Shown here in pieces: positions 18,823 through 28,690 of a stretch of 64,000 nucleotides of DNA. Position numbers and translations under genes: made by a program. Location of the stretch: assembly GCF_002097715.1 (NCBI RefSeq), contig NZ_CP020737.1, forward strand, positions 2,976,001-3,040,000, in the 5' to 3' direction. This stretch comes from Burkholderia ubonensis subsp. mesacidophila (GTDB lineage Bacteria > Pseudomonadota > Gammaproteobacteria > Burkholderiales > Burkholderiaceae). The notes under the pieces were generated by a model. The model was not told the DNA's origin. It searched no databases and saw nothing but the letters and a program-made list of their open reading frames with translations. Numbering within the stretch: the stretch's first letter is position 1; each line of letters opens with the position of its first letter.

Positions 18823-19002
18823 GGCGATTCCTTCGTTGAGTATGTAGGGAGGCTGTGTTGAATGCTGCCGAGCGTCCGATTGTAGGCGAGGACGAATAAC
18901 CCCGCAAACCCGCGGGCCATTTATCCGCGGTATGCGGAAAAGCGGCGTTCGCGCAGCGACTGGCGGGACGGGCACGCTGCGCAGCCGTTCCGCCGGAACG
19001 CG

Positions 19003-20385
19003 TCAGAACGTATCCGACAGCCGCGGCTGCACGTCGGCGAGCGACACGTCCGCCGAGCCTTCGGCGAGATGCACGGTCAGCCGCCGCTGCGGCTTCAGCG
19101 CGCTCGGCGCGCGCACCGCGCGGCCCGTCTGCGCATCGATGAGCGCCGCATAGCCGCGCTCGAGCGTGCGCTGCGGGCTCAGCACCTCGAGCCGCGCCGC
19201 ACAGGCTGCCACGCGCGCCGTGTCGCGTTCGTGACGGCGCTGCAGCGCGACCGAAAGACGTTGCTCCAGCCCCGCGAGCACATAACGCGCCTGCGTCACG
19301 TCGGGCCGCGCGCGCTGCCAGCGCAATTGCGCGAGCGCGAAGCGGGCGCGCGCGTCGCGCACCGGCCGCGCCGCCGCGGACGCGAGGCGCACCGCGAGCT
19401 GCTCGACATGCGTGCGCTGCCGCTGCAGCCGTTCGGCCGGGCTGACAAGCCGGCGCGCGAGCCAGTCGAGCTGCTGCGCACGCTGTTCGAGCGTGCGGCG
19501 CATCCCGCGCGCGAGCGCGCCTTGCCGGTCGCTCACCTCGCGCAGCAGCAGCGCGCGCTGCGGGCTCGCCAGTTCGGCCGCGCCGGTCGGCGTCGGCGCA
19601 CGCACGTCGGCGGCGAAATCGGCGATCGTGAAATCGGTTTCGTGCCCGACGCCGCTGACGACGGGCAGCGCGCTCGCCGCGATCGCGCGCGCAAGCGCCT
19701 CGTCGTTGAACGACCACAGATCCTCGATCGAGCCGCCGCCGCGGCACACGAGCAGCACGTCGACCTCGCGCCGCGCGTTCGCGGTCTCGACCGCCGCGAC
19801 GAGTTTCTCGGCCGAACCCGCGCCCTGCACGGGCGCCGGATAGACGATCACCGGCACGTGCGGCGCGCGGCGCGCGAGCGTGGTCAGCACGTCGCGCAGC
19901 GCGGCAGCCTGCAGCGACGTGACGATGCCGATCGCGCGCGGATGCGCGGGCAGCGGCCGCTTGCGCTCGGGCGCGAACAGGCCTTCCGCCTCGAGCTGCG
20001 CCTTGAGCCGCAGGAACGCCTCGTACAGACGCCCCTGCCCGGTGCGCCGCACGGCCTCGACGTTGAGCTGCACCTCGCCGCGCGGCTCGTACATCGTGAC
20101 GACCGCGCGCACCTCGATCCGGTCGCCTTCGCGCGGCGTGAACTCCGCGTATTGCGCACGGCCGCGGAACATCACGCAGCGCATCTGCGCCTGCTGGTCC
20201 TTGATCGAGAAATACCAGTGGCCGCTCGCGGCGCGCGTGAAGTTCGACACTTCGCCCGCGACCCACAGCAGCGGAAACGAGCGCTCGAGCATCGTCGAGA
20301 TCGCGCGGTTGAGGGCCGAGACGGGAATCACTTCGTCGCCGCCGCGCGTCGCGCCCGGCGCGGTAAATGAGGAGTCGGATTGCAT
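19003..20385 (-). CDS. xseA: Exodeoxyribonuclease VII large subunit
   Basis: A 460-aa nuclease subunit that with XseB degrades single-stranded DNA in both directions. Seen: the N-terminal OB fold ([21 protein letters not shown]), the catalytic core with [31 protein letters not shown] and [29 protein letters not shown], then a long coiled-coil (about 290-410). The length is normal. In beta-proteobacteria such as Ralstonia I expect exbB and exbD upstream of it before lpxK; here a 449-bp non-coding gap stands there instead. Confidence 0.96.
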   Translation of the reverse strand: MQSDSSFTAPGATRGGDEVIPVSALNRAISTMLERSFPLLWVAGEVSNFTRAASGHWYFSIKDQQAQMRCVMFRGRAQYAEFTPREGDRIEVRAVVTMYEPRGEVQLNVEAVRRTGQGRLYEAFLRLKAQLEAEGLFAPERKRPLPAHPRAIGIVTSLQAAALRDVLTTLARRAPHVPVIVYPAPVQGAGSAEKLVAAVETANARREVDVLLVCRGGGSIEDLWSFNDEALARAIAASALPVVSGVGHETDFTIADFAADVRAPTPTGAAELASPQRALLLREVSDRQGALARGMRRTLEQRAQQLDWLARRLVSPAERLQRQRTHVEQLAVRLASAAARPVRDARARFALAQLRWQRARPDVTQARYVLAGLEQRLSVALQRRHERDTARVAACAARLEVLSPQRTLERGYAALIDAQTGRAVRAPSALKPQRRLTVHLAEGSADVSLADVQPRLSDTF

Positions 20386-20554
20386 GGACGATCGGTTGAA
20401 TGCTGGCGGCGACACGATAGTCCGACATCCGCCCGGCGTCCAGCGGCGCTGGGTGCATTGCACAAAGCGGAAAGTGTCCACACCTCGGCAATCGACTGCA
20501 AAAAACCCCGCAAAACTCCCCAAAACCCCTGACAATTTGTGACAACGCCTTGAT

Positions 20555-20572
20555 TTTTAAAACGTTTTAAAA
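20555..20572. promoter_or_regulatory. 18-bp AT-rich perfect palindrome
   Basis: TTTTAAAACGTTTTAAAA, perfectly self-complementary, six bases left of the Fur-like site. It stands out in a GC-rich genome. It could be an operator or a melting region of divergent promoters; the role is unknown. Confidence 0.4.
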
Positions 20573-20577
20573 CTTCC

Positions 20578-20596
20578 GGAATGATTCTCATCCGAT
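20578..20596 (-). promoter_or_regulatory. Fur box
   Basis: Read on the minus strand, ATCGGATGAGAATCATTCC contains ATGAGAATCAT, matching the core of classical Fur sites (AATGAGAATCATT). No iron-uptake gene follows on either side; the flanking genes are xseA and lpxK. The site is seen; Fur binding is inferred. Confidence 0.55.
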
Positions 20597-20652
20597 TCGA
20601 GGTCCGCCCCACGGGCATGTGCGGCGATCGCCCGCCGGGTTCTTCACAGAGT

Positions 20653-20661
20653 TATCCACAA
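20653..20661 (+). promoter_or_regulatory. DnaA-box 9-mer
   Basis: TTATCCACA, exact match to the consensus DnaA box. A single copy, not clustered, so not an origin. DnaA could act as a transcription factor here, or it is a chance match. Confidence 0.35.
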
Positions 20662-20834
20662 GCCCGCGCGATCCGGCCCCGCCTGCGGCGTGGCGGTGCG
20701 GCGCTTGCCGGGCCGGCTCGCCGCGCGCTAGAGTGCCGCCTTCCGCAGAACCCGCGGCCTGTGCCGCCATCCGGAGAATTCGCCTTGACGACCCCGTCCC
20801 ACGCCACGCGGCGCCACATGCCGCGCGCCGACCG

Positions 20835-21863
20835 ATGAGCACGCCCGGCGGCCCGCTCGCCCGGCTCGAGACGCGCCTCACGCGCGAATGGCAGCGCCGC
20901 GGCGCGCTCGCGTGGGCGCTCACGCCGTTCGCCTGCGTGTTCGGGTTGTGCGCGGCGCTGCGCCGCGCAGCCTATGCGCAAGGCTGGAAGAAGCCGGTCG
21001 ACGTCGGCGTGCCGGTCGTCGTGGTCGGCAACGTGACCGTCGGCGGCACCGGCAAGACGCCGACCGTGATCGCGCTCGTCGATGCGCTGCGCGCCGCGGG
21101 CTTCACGCCCGGCGTCGTGTCGCGCGGCTACGGCGCGAACGTGCGCACGCCGACCCCCGTGACGCCCGGCTCGCGCGCGAGCGAGGCCGGCGACGAGCCG
21201 CTGCTGATCGCCCGCCGCACCGATGCGCCCGTCTGGGTCTGCCCGAATCGCGTCGCGGCCGCACAGGCGCTGCGCGCCGCGCACCCGGACGTCGACGTGA
21301 TCGTTAGCGACGACGGCCTGCAGCACTACCGCCTCGCGCGCACGGTCGAGCTCGTCGTGTTCGACCACCGGCTCGGCGGCAACGGCTTCCTGCTGCCGGC
21401 CGGACCGCTGCGCGAGCCGCTGTCGCGGCGCCGCGACGCGACCCTCGTCAACGATCCGTACAGCGGCGCGCTGCCGCCGTGGCCCGACACTTATGCGCTC
21501 GCGCTCGCGCCCGGCGCCGCGTGGCATCTCGACCAGCCGGCGCTGCGCCGCCCGCTGTCGCAGTTTGCCGGCGAGCGCGTGCTCGCGGCGGCCGGCATCG
21601 GCGCGCCCGAACGCTTCTTCGCGACGCTGCGCGCGGCCGGCCTCGCGCCGGCGACCCGCGCGCTGCCCGACCACTACGCGTTCGCGCACAATCCGTTCGA
21701 CGACGATCAGGTCGACACGATCCTGATCACCGAGAAGGATGCAGTAAAATTGGGCGCTTCCTGGCGCGACGCTCGAATCTGGGTTGTCCCCGTCGAAGCC
21801 GCGCTCGATCCTCGCCTCATTGCCCTCGTTGTGGAGAAACTCCGTGGACGCTCGCCTGCTTGA
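20835..21863 (+). CDS. lpxK: Tetraacyldisaccharide 4'-kinase
   Basis: A 342-aa inner-membrane-associated kinase that phosphorylates the 4' position of lipid A disaccharide to give lipid IVA. The Walker A motif is GGTGKT at residues 70-75, preceded by [30 protein letters not shown], the substrate-binding [10 protein letters not shown] and [14 protein letters not shown] match the family. One membrane-associating helix lies near the N-terminus (about 25-45). The 3' end overlaps the Trm112 gene by 20 bp, so the two are probably translationally coupled. Confidence 0.97.
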   Translation: MSTPGGPLARLETRLTREWQRRGALAWALTPFACVFGLCAALRRAAYAQGWKKPVDVGVPVVVVGNVTVGGTGKTPTVIALVDALRAAGFTPGVVSRGYGANVRTPTPVTPGSRASEAGDEPLLIARRTDAPVWVCPNRVAAAQALRAAHPDVDVIVSDDGLQHYRLARTVELVVFDHRLGGNGFLLPAGPLREPLSRRRDATLVNDPYSGALPPWPDTYALALAPGAAWHLDQPALRRPLSQFAGERVLAAAGIGAPERFFATLRAAGLAPATRALPDHYAFAHNPFDDDQVDTILITEKDAVKLGASWRDARIWVVPVEAALDPRLIALVVEKLRGRSPA

Positions 21864-22038
21864 AATCCTTGTGTGCCCTATCTGCAAAGGCCCGCTCCAC
21901 TATGACCGCGCCGCGCAGGAGCTGATCTGCAACGCGGACAAGCTCGCCTATCCGATCCGCGACGGCATTCCCGTGATGCTGGTCGACGAGGCGCGCCAGA
22001 CCGTCGAAGGCACGCCGGTCGACCCGGCCGGTCGTTAA
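21844..22038 (+). CDS. Trm112/YcaR family zinc-ribbon-like protein
   Basis: A 64-aa protein read from a GTG start: [20 protein letters not shown], then [25 protein letters not shown]. CPxC and the later Cys suit a small metal-binding fold, and [12 protein letters not shown] is the family signature. GGAGAAA lies ahead of the GTG, inside lpxK; longer in-frame starts would extend into lpxK with no conservation. Its usual place between lpxK and kdsB is kept. Bacterial Trm112 homologues are thought to stabilise methyltransferases; the role here is unproven. Confidence 0.92.
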   Translation: MDARLLEILVCPICKGPLHYDRAAQELICNADKLAYPIRDGIPVMLVDEARQTVEGTPVDPAGR

Positions 22039-22136
22039 ACCCGACCGCTCATCCCGGCCCCGGCGCGTCCCTGCCGCCCCGCGGGCGCCGCACCCGCGCC
22101 GCCCGCCGCTTCCGTCACCCGCTTGCGCTCCATCCG

Positions 22137-22928
22137 ATGACTCACCCGCAGCCCTTCATCGCCGTCATTCCCGCCCGGCTCGCCTCGACCCGGCTTCCGA
22201 ACAAGCCGCTCGCCGACCTCGGCGGCAAGCCGATGGTCGTGCGCGTCGCCGAACGGGCGCGCGAAGCGGGCGCGCAGCAGGTGCTCGTCGCATCCGACGC
22301 GCAGAGCGTGCTCGACGCCGCGCGCGAGCACGGCTTCGAGGCGGTGCTCACGCGCGCCGACCATCCGTCCGGCACCGACCGCCTCGCCGAAGTCGCGGCC
22401 GCATTCGGATGGAGCGACGACACGGTCGTCGTCAACGTGCAGGGCGACGAGCCGCTGATCGACCCGGCGCTGGTCCGCGACGTAGCGTCGCACCTGGCCG
22501 CGCATCCGGCCTGCGCGATCGCGACCGCCGCGCACCCGATCCACACGGCGGCCGACGTGTTCAACCCGAACATCGTGAAGGTCGCGCTCGACGCGCAAAG
22601 CGTCGCGCTCTACTTCTCGCGCGCGCCGATTCCGTGGAGCCGCGACGCGTACCAGCCGCACTGGCCCGACGTCGCGGCGATGCCCGCGCCGGCGTTTCCG
22701 GTGTACCGGCACATCGGCCTCTACGCGTACCGCGCACGTTTCCTGCGCACGTATCCGTCGCTCGCGCAGGCGCCGATCGAGCAGGCCGAGCAGCTCGAAC
22801 AGCTGCGCGCGATGTGGCACGGCGAGCGGATCGCCGTGATGATCACCGCGCACGCGCCCGAAGCCGGCATCGATACGCCGGCCGATCTCGAACGCGTGCA
22901 GGCCCTTTTTCGGCCGGATTCAAAATAA
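22137..22928 (+). CDS. kdsB: 3-deoxy-manno-octulosonate cytidylyltransferase
   Basis: A 263-aa cytosolic enzyme making CMP-Kdo from CTP and Kdo for lipopolysaccharide core synthesis. Seen: the nucleotide-binding start [52 protein letters not shown] and the C-terminal [11 protein letters not shown]. Normal family length. It lies 98 bp after the Trm112 gene and 208 bp before adk, in the usual beta-proteobacterial order. Confidence 0.97.
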   Translation: MTHPQPFIAVIPARLASTRLPNKPLADLGGKPMVVRVAERAREAGAQQVLVASDAQSVLDAAREHGFEAVLTRADHPSGTDRLAEVAAAFGWSDDTVVVNVQGDEPLIDPALVRDVASHLAAHPACAIATAAHPIHTAADVFNPNIVKVALDAQSVALYFSRAPIPWSRDAYQPHWPDVAAMPAPAFPVYRHIGLYAYRARFLRTYPSLAQAPIEQAEQLEQLRAMWHGERIAVMITAHAPEAGIDTPADLERVQALFRPDSK

Positions 22929-22941
22929 GCCGTGGCATAAT

Positions 22942-22964
22942 CGGACGGTTGTGCGAGCCGTCCG
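22942..22964 (+). terminator. Hairpin after kdsB
   Basis: CGGACGG-N9-CCGTCCG, starting 13 bp past the kdsB stop, without a T run. It may be a weak or factor-assisted terminator, or a processing structure, between kdsB and adk. Confidence 0.35.
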
Positions 22965-22986
22965 CAACCTGCGCGTCCTCGCTTGA

Positions 22987-23799
<813 letters not shown>

Positions 23800-23820
23800 G
23801 CGCCGCGTCCCGCATCGCGA

Positions 23821-23848
23821 AGCCGCCTGAGCCAGGCGGCTTTTTTTT
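23821..23848 (+). terminator. adk terminator
   Basis: AGCCGCCTG-AGC-CAGGCGGCT followed by eight T: a strong intrinsic terminator 21 bp after adk. Confidence 0.93.
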
Positions 23849-23985
23849 CGCGCCGGCATTATTCGCACGATCGTTCGCTTTTCTCCGGTCGACAGCGGCG
23901 CCCCGTACAATCGGCCGGATCGATCGTATTCGGCCGCCCGCATGCAGGCGGGCCGGCCGGCGCGTACACCAGCAAGGAGACAGTC

Positions 23986-24744
23986 ATGGAGATTCGCGGG
24001 AACGTCTTTCTGATCACGGGCGGCACATCGGGCCTCGGCGCGGGCACCGCCCGGATGCTCGCGCAGGAAGGCGGCAAGGTCGTGCTCGCCGACCTCAACC
24101 AGGAAGCGGGCGAGGCGCTCGCGCAGGAACTGGGCGGCGTGTTCGTCAAGTGCGACGTGTCGCGCGAGGAGGACGCGCAGGCGGCGATCGACGCCGCGAC
24201 GCGCGCCGGCACGCTGCGCGGCCTCGTGAACTGCGCGGGCATCGCCCCCGCCGCGAAGACCGTCGGCAAGGACGGCGCGCATCCGCTCGACGTGTTCGCG
24301 AAGACGATCAACGTGAACCTCATCGGCACGTTCAACATGATCCGCCTTGCCGCCGTCGCGATGTCGGCGAACGAACCGAACGCGCTCGGCGAGCGCGGCG
24401 TGATCGTCAGCACTGCGTCGGTCGCCGCGTTCGACGGCCAGATCGGCCAGGCCGCCTATGCGGCGTCGAAGGCGGGCGTCGCCGGCATGACGCTGCCGAT
24501 CGCGCGCGACCTGTCGCGCAACGCGATCCGCGTGATGACGATCGCGCCCGGCCTCTTCGAGACGCCGATGCTGCTCGGCATGCCGAAGGAGGTGCAGGAT
24601 GCGCTCGGCGCGATGGTGCCGTTCCCGCCGCGGCTCGGCAAGCCGGCCGAATACGCGATGCTGGTCCGGCAGATCGTCGAGAATCCGATGCTCAACGGCG
24701 AGGTGATCCGCCTCGACGGCGCGATCCGGATGCAGCCGAAATAA
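23986..24744 (+). CDS. Short-chain dehydrogenase, 3-hydroxyacyl-CoA dehydrogenase type 2-like
   Basis: A 252-aa cytosolic NAD-dependent SDR. Cofactor motif [10 protein letters not shown] at residues 11-20, D36 favouring NAD, NCAG at 82-85, and the catalytic set Asn110, Ser145, Tyr158, Lys162 (YAASK). [14 protein letters not shown] and the ending GAIRMQPK match the HSD17B10-like branch that oxidises 3-hydroxyacyl-CoA. AAGGAGA precedes the ATG. It is single, with terminators on both sides. Confidence 0.92.
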   Translation: MEIRGNVFLITGGTSGLGAGTARMLAQEGGKVVLADLNQEAGEALAQELGGVFVKCDVSREEDAQAAIDAATRAGTLRGLVNCAGIAPAAKTVGKDGAHPLDVFAKTINVNLIGTFNMIRLAAVAMSANEPNALGERGVIVSTASVAAFDGQIGQAAYAASKAGVAGMTLPIARDLSRNAIRVMTIAPGLFETPMLLGMPKEVQDALGAMVPFPPRLGKPAEYAMLVRQIVENPMLNGEVIRLDGAIRMQPK

Positions 24745-24767
24745 CGCGCGGCCCGCGCGCCAGAAAA

Positions 24768-24804
24768 AACGCCCGCCACGCGCAATGCGCATGGCGGGCG
24801 TTTC
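24768..24804. terminator. Bidirectional terminator between SDR and SirB1-like gene
   Basis: AACGCCCGCCA / TGGCGGGCGTT with a 13-base loop, A-rich on the left and T on the right, between convergent genes. It can serve both. Confidence 0.8.
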
Positions 24805-24825
24805 GCATCCGGGGGTGTGGCGCGC

Positions 24826-25668
24826 TCAGTCTTCGTCGCCGCGCTGCATCCGTTGCCGCAATTCGGTCAGTTGCGACTCGACGACGGTCGCGTCGTCGGC
24901 GTCCGGCCGCTCGTCGAGATAATGCTCGAGATCCTCGAGCGCCGGCCGCAGGTAGTCGAGACGCGCATACGCGAAGCCGCGGTCGCGCACTTCGTCGGGC
25001 TGCCCCGGCAACAGGATCACGAGCCGCTGTTGCACCGCGAGCAGCCGCTGCCAGCGTTCCGTCTGCAGATAGATCGTCTTCAGGTTGCGCAGCATCCGCG
25101 CGATGATCTCGCGGCTCGTCGCCGGCTGCAGCAGCGCGCGCAACGCGCTGTCGACCGCGCCGGCCGCGCGCGCGACGTACGGCTCCAGCATCTCGACCAT
25201 CTCGGCCTCGGACAGCGAATGGCCATTGGTCGGATCGATGATCAGGTCGCCGTCCGACAGCGTCACGCGCAGCAGGAAGTGGCCCGGGAACGACACGCCC
25301 CGCGCCGGCACGCCGATCTGCTCCGCGAGTTCGAGGTACAGCACCGACAACGAGATCGGGATGCCGCGCCGCCGCTTCAGCACGATGTTCAGGTGGCTGT
25401 TGTCAGGATCGTAGTAGTCATTGTGATTGCACGCGAAGCCCAGTTCGCTGAAGAAGAACGCATTGAGCGCAACGACGCGGTCCTTCAGGCCCGCGTCGTG
25501 GGGCAGCCGCCGGCGCAGGCGCGCCGCGAGCATGTCGAGCTCGGCGAGCGTGCCCTGCAGGTCGAGGTCCGGGTACGCGTCCTGCGCGAGCGACAGCGCC
25601 GCCTCGGTGACGGGCAGACTTTCGTCCTCCGCCACGAGCGTGCTGAAATAATCGAGGACGCGGGTCAT
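24826..25668 (-). CDS. SirB1-like transglutaminase/TPR protein
   Basis: A 280-aa cytosolic protein of the SirB1 family. The N-terminal half carries a transglutaminase-like fold (FFFSELGFACNHNDYYDPDN, GIPISLSVLYLELAEQIGV, GVSFPGHFLLRV, IIDPTNG); the C-terminal half has tetratricopeptide-like helices (ILLPGQPDEVRDRGFAYARL). Activity is unknown for the family. It starts 8 bp after murJ, so both are probably one transcript. Confidence 0.87.
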   Translation of the reverse strand: MTRVLDYFSTLVAEDESLPVTEAALSLAQDAYPDLDLQGTLAELDMLAARLRRRLPHDAGLKDRVVALNAFFFSELGFACNHNDYYDPDNSHLNIVLKRRRGIPISLSVLYLELAEQIGVPARGVSFPGHFLLRVTLSDGDLIIDPTNGHSLSEAEMVEMLEPYVARAAGAVDSALRALLQPATSREIIARMLRNLKTIYLQTERWQRLLAVQQRLVILLPGQPDEVRDRGFAYARLDYLRPALEDLEHYLDERPDADDATVVESQLTELRQRMQRGDED

Positions 25669-25676
25669 TGCGGTCG

Positions 25677-27227
25677 TCACTTGGCGCGCCTTCTGAAGTA
25701 AGCGTATTTGAAGCCCATCACCCACAACATACCGAAATATAGTGCAGCGAACAGCACGAGGCACGCGGCCATCAGCGCGATGCGCTCGATCGGCTGCGCG
25801 CGCAGCCCGGTCCAGTCGAAGCTGATCGCGAACCAGTGCATCGCGCCCGCGAGCACGAGCGATGCGCCGGCGAGCTGCGCGAAGAAGCGCAACCAGCCCG
25901 CCGACGGCAGGTAGATGCCGCGCCGGCGCAGGCCGATGAACAGCAGCAGCGAATTCAGGCACGCGCCGACGCCGATGCTCAGCGTGAGGCCCGCGTGGCC
26001 GATCAGCGGCACGAACACGTAGTTCGACAACTGCGTGACCACGAGCACGCCGATCGCGATCTTCACCGGCGTCTTGATGTCCTGCTTCGCGTAGAAGCCC
26101 GGCGCGAGGATCTTGATCAGGATGATGCCGACGAGACCGATCCCGTAGGTCGCAAGCGCGCGAGCGACCATCGTCACGGTGAACGCGTCGAACTTGCCGT
26201 AATTGAACAGCGTCGCCGTGAGCGGCGCCGCGAAGAAGAACAGCGCGAGCGCGCTCGGCGCGGCGAGCAGGAACGTGACGCGCAGCCCCCAGTCGAGCAG
26301 CGCCGAATACTCGGTCGCGTCCGCGTCGACGTGCGCCTTCGACAGGCTCGGCAGCAGGATCGTGCCGAGCGCGACGCCGAGCAGCGCGGTCGGGAACTCC
26401 ATCAGCCGGTCCGCGTAGTTGATCCACGACACCGCCCCCTGCCCGAGCCGCGACGCGATGTTGGTGTTGATGATGAGGGACAGCTGCGCGACCGACACCG
26501 CGAAGGTGGCCGGCACCATCTTCGCGAGCACGCGCTTCACGCCGCGATGCCGCAGCGCGCGCAGCGGGTTGAGCCCGATCAGCGGCACCATGTCGATCTT
26601 CTTCAGACCGGGCAGCTGGACCAGGAACTGCAGCACGCCGCCGGCGATGACCGCCCACGCGAGCGCGTACACGGGCACCTTCAGGTGCGGCGCGACGAAC
26701 ACCGCCGCGACGATGAACGCGACGTTGAGCAGCACCGGCGCGAACGCGGGCAGCGAGAAGCTCTTGTACGTGTTCAGCACGCCGGACGCGAGCGTCGTCA
26801 GCGAGATGAACACGATGTACGGGAACATGATGCGCGTCATCGTGACGGCGAGCGGGAACGCCTGCCCGTCGGTGCGCAGCCCGGACGCGACCGCGAACAC
26901 GACCCACGAGGCGCCGACGATGCCGACCACCGACAGCACGGCGAGCGCCCACGCGAGCACGGTGGACATTGCGTCGACGAGCGCCTTCGTCGCATCGTGC
27001 CCCTGCTGGTTCTTGAACTCGGCAAGGATCGGCACGAACGCCTGCGAGAACGCGCCTTCCGCGGACAGGCGGCGCAGCAGGTTCGGTATGCGGAAAGCGA
27101 CGTAGAACGCGTCGGTATATTGACTGGCGCCGAACGCACGGGCGATCAGCGTCTCACGGGCCAGTCCGGTCACGCGCGACAGCAGCGTGAAGCCGCTGAC
27201 CGTCAGCAGGGCTCGGAATAGATTCAT
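25677..27227 (-). CDS. murJ: Lipid II flippase MurJ
   Basis: A 516-aa inner-membrane protein with about 14 helices that moves lipid II to the periplasmic face for peptidoglycan synthesis. Family blocks seen: SRVTGLARETLIARAFG, AFRIPNLLRRLSAEGAFSQAFVP, VNTNIAS-type INTNIASRLGQGAVS and LGVALGTILLPSLSKAH. The conserved cytoplasmic Arg and acidic residues of the central cavity lie in the first two blocks. It is divergent from rpsT across 301 bp. Confidence 0.96.
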   Translation of the reverse strand: MNLFRALLTVSGFTLLSRVTGLARETLIARAFGASQYTDAFYVAFRIPNLLRRLSAEGAFSQAFVPILAEFKNQQGHDATKALVDAMSTVLAWALAVLSVVGIVGASWVVFAVASGLRTDGQAFPLAVTMTRIMFPYIVFISLTTLASGVLNTYKSFSLPAFAPVLLNVAFIVAAVFVAPHLKVPVYALAWAVIAGGVLQFLVQLPGLKKIDMVPLIGLNPLRALRHRGVKRVLAKMVPATFAVSVAQLSLIINTNIASRLGQGAVSWINYADRLMEFPTALLGVALGTILLPSLSKAHVDADATEYSALLDWGLRVTFLLAAPSALALFFFAAPLTATLFNYGKFDAFTVTMVARALATYGIGLVGIILIKILAPGFYAKQDIKTPVKIAIGVLVVTQLSNYVFVPLIGHAGLTLSIGVGACLNSLLLFIGLRRRGIYLPSAGWLRFFAQLAGASLVLAGAMHWFAISFDWTGLRAQPIERIALMAACLVLFAALYFGMLWVMGFKYAYFRRRAK

Positions 27228-27323
27228 GGGGCGCTTATTATACGGACGTTGCGCGGCCCGGCGACGGTGCAGGCCGAAAAGGACGTCCGTTGCGCCCTTT
27301 CCCCGCGGCAAGCGACGCCAAAC

Positions 27324-27353
27324 TTGCCACGCGCTTGATTTTGTTGCTATAAT
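27324..27353 (+). promoter_or_regulatory. Sigma-70 promoter of rpsT
   Basis: TTGCCA (27324-27329), 18-bp spacer, perfect TATAAT (27348-27353). It gives a leader of about 170 nt before rpsT, long enough for the post-transcriptional autoregulation known for S20 in other bacteria; that part is inference. Confidence 0.7.
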
Positions 27354-27528
27354 CATCGGTTTCTGAGCCTGTTGCATGCGCGGCACCTGCCGTTTTCGTG
27401 TCTCGGTCTCGGATAAAACCAACGTTTTTTATGCGCCCCTGGGCAATCGCTCTCAGGGGACGGATCGAAAAGCAGCGCTTGGCCGTCAGGCTCCAAGCTC
27501 TGGAAACAGGACAGGATAAGGAACCGTC

Positions 27529-27801
27529 ATGGCTAACTCCGCACAAGCACGCAAGCGCGCCCGTCAGGCAGCGAAGGCAAACTCGCACAACTCGGCGCTG
27601 CGCTCGAAATTCCGTACCGCGATCAAGGCTGTTCGCAAGGCTGTCGACGCCGGCGACCAAGCCAAGGCTGCCGAGCTGTTCAAGGCTGCCGTGAAGACGA
27701 TCGACACGATCGCCGACAAGAAGATCGTTCACAAGAACAAGGCCGCTCGCAGCAAGAGCCGCCTCGCCGCAGCCGTCAAGGGCCTGCAGGCAGCAGCGTA
27801 A
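27529..27801 (+). CDS. rpsT: 30S ribosomal protein S20
   Basis: A 90-aa Lys/Ala-rich helical protein that binds 16S rRNA early in small-subunit assembly. It starts [20 protein letters not shown] and has [19 protein letters not shown], both typical. Single gene with its own promoter and a strong terminator 50 bp after the stop. Confidence 0.98.
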   Translation: MANSAQARKRARQAAKANSHNSALRSKFRTAIKAVRKAVDAGDQAKAAELFKAAVKTIDTIADKKIVHKNKAARSKSRLAAAVKGLQAAA

Positions 27802-27850
27802 ATCCGGTGCGCCCGCCTCGCGCGGGCGTTCCTGTTTCCTGCGATCGATG

Positions 27851-27878
27851 AAAAAGCCCGCATGCGCGGGCTTTTTTG
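27851..27878. terminator. rpsT / DUF3579 bidirectional terminator
   Basis: AAAAAGCCCGC-ATGC-GCGGGCTTTTTT, symmetric A and T tracts, between convergent rpsT and the DUF3579 gene. Confidence 0.93.
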
Positions 27879-27957
27879 TTTGGTTCGGCGTCCGCCGATA
27901 CGCGGCACGCGCGGATGGACGCACCGGCCGGGCGCAGCATGCGCCCGCGCGCGGCAC

Positions 27958-28278
27958 TTACTTCTTTTCGCTGTAGTCGGGCAGCTCGCACGCCTCGGTG
28001 ACGACGAGGTTGTTGTCCTTTGCGAAGGACAGCACGAAATCGAAGGCCATTGGCTCGACGTCGCGCAGACGGGAATCGAGAATCACGCATTTCGTGCCGC
28101 CCAGCATCGTCGGACGCACGTACAGCGAATACTTCAGCCGCGCATTCGGACCGCTTGCACCGGGCCCGAAACATGCCATCACGCCAGCGAGGCGCTCCGA
28201 CCAATCGCTCGGGCGAAACGTTTTCCCATCTTTCGTGATGCCCTGAATGAAGTATTCGGTCGGAGGGGTTTCAGCCAT
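27958..28278 (-). CDS. DUF3579 protein
   Basis: A 106-aa cytosolic protein of the beta-proteobacterial DUF3579 family: FIQGITKDGKTFRPSDWSER, LAGVMACFGP and KYSLYVRPTMLGGTKCVILD are its conserved blocks. Function unknown. The placement next to argF is, as I recall it, common in Burkholderia. The start ATG gives MAETPPTEYF; no strong ribosome site is seen. Confidence 0.87.
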   Translation of the reverse strand: MAETPPTEYFIQGITKDGKTFRPSDWSERLAGVMACFGPGASGPNARLKYSLYVRPTMLGGTKCVILDSRLRDVEPMAFDFVLSFAKDNNLVVTEACELPDYSEKK

Positions 28279-28690
28279 GTTGTTACCCAGGTGACGGCCC
28301 GGCGATGCGCAGGCGACGGCCTGGACACGCAAACACGAAGCAGGAAGAAGCCGGTAAGCCCGCGCCGCATGCCTGAAGACAGGCCGTCGGCACGATCCGC
28401 CCGGCACGCCGCACCGGATTTGTGCAGCGCACGGCTTGTGTCCGGCAGAGCGGGGGAATGCTTGCCTGCCGGGCTTGAGAAAACCGCGCAATTATACCGC
28501 AGCGCGCCATCGCGCGTCGTTTTGCGCACCCTCTGCGGCGCGCCGACACGGTCTGCAACGATCACGCCCCGGTTTTCGGCGTGGCTCGTCAAAGCACAGA
28601 AAATCCTTTATGCTGCTTTGAAGTTATCCACATCCGACGGCGGCGCCGTCCGGCCCCGGCGGCCGGGTAGAACCCGCCGCATTTCGTTTC
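28279..28690. other. 412-bp gap between DUF3579 and argF
   Basis: No gene supported. The right part, around 28598-28632, is AT-richer and should hold the argF promoter; it includes AAAGCA/TGCTTT arms and a DnaA-box 9-mer (TTATCCACA, 28624-28632). The rest shows nothing distinctive. Confidence 0.6.

Larger units (their letters stand above)
20386..20834. other. 449-bp non-coding gap between xseA and lpxK
   Basis: No credible gene. The left part is AT-rich for this genome and carries an 18-bp palindrome, a Fur-box-like site and a DnaA-box-like 9-mer, listed separately. The right part is GC-rich and leads into lpxK. It probably holds divergent promoters for xseA and the lpxK operon. Confidence 0.7.

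Noticed and set aside
20653-20661. A replication origin
   Set aside because: A single DnaA box; no cluster, no dnaA/dnaN or parAB genes nearby.
20581-20838. An 85-codon frame in the xseA-lpxK gap
   Set aside because: It starts inside the Fur-like site, has no ribosome site and is Arg/Pro-rich without family resemblance.
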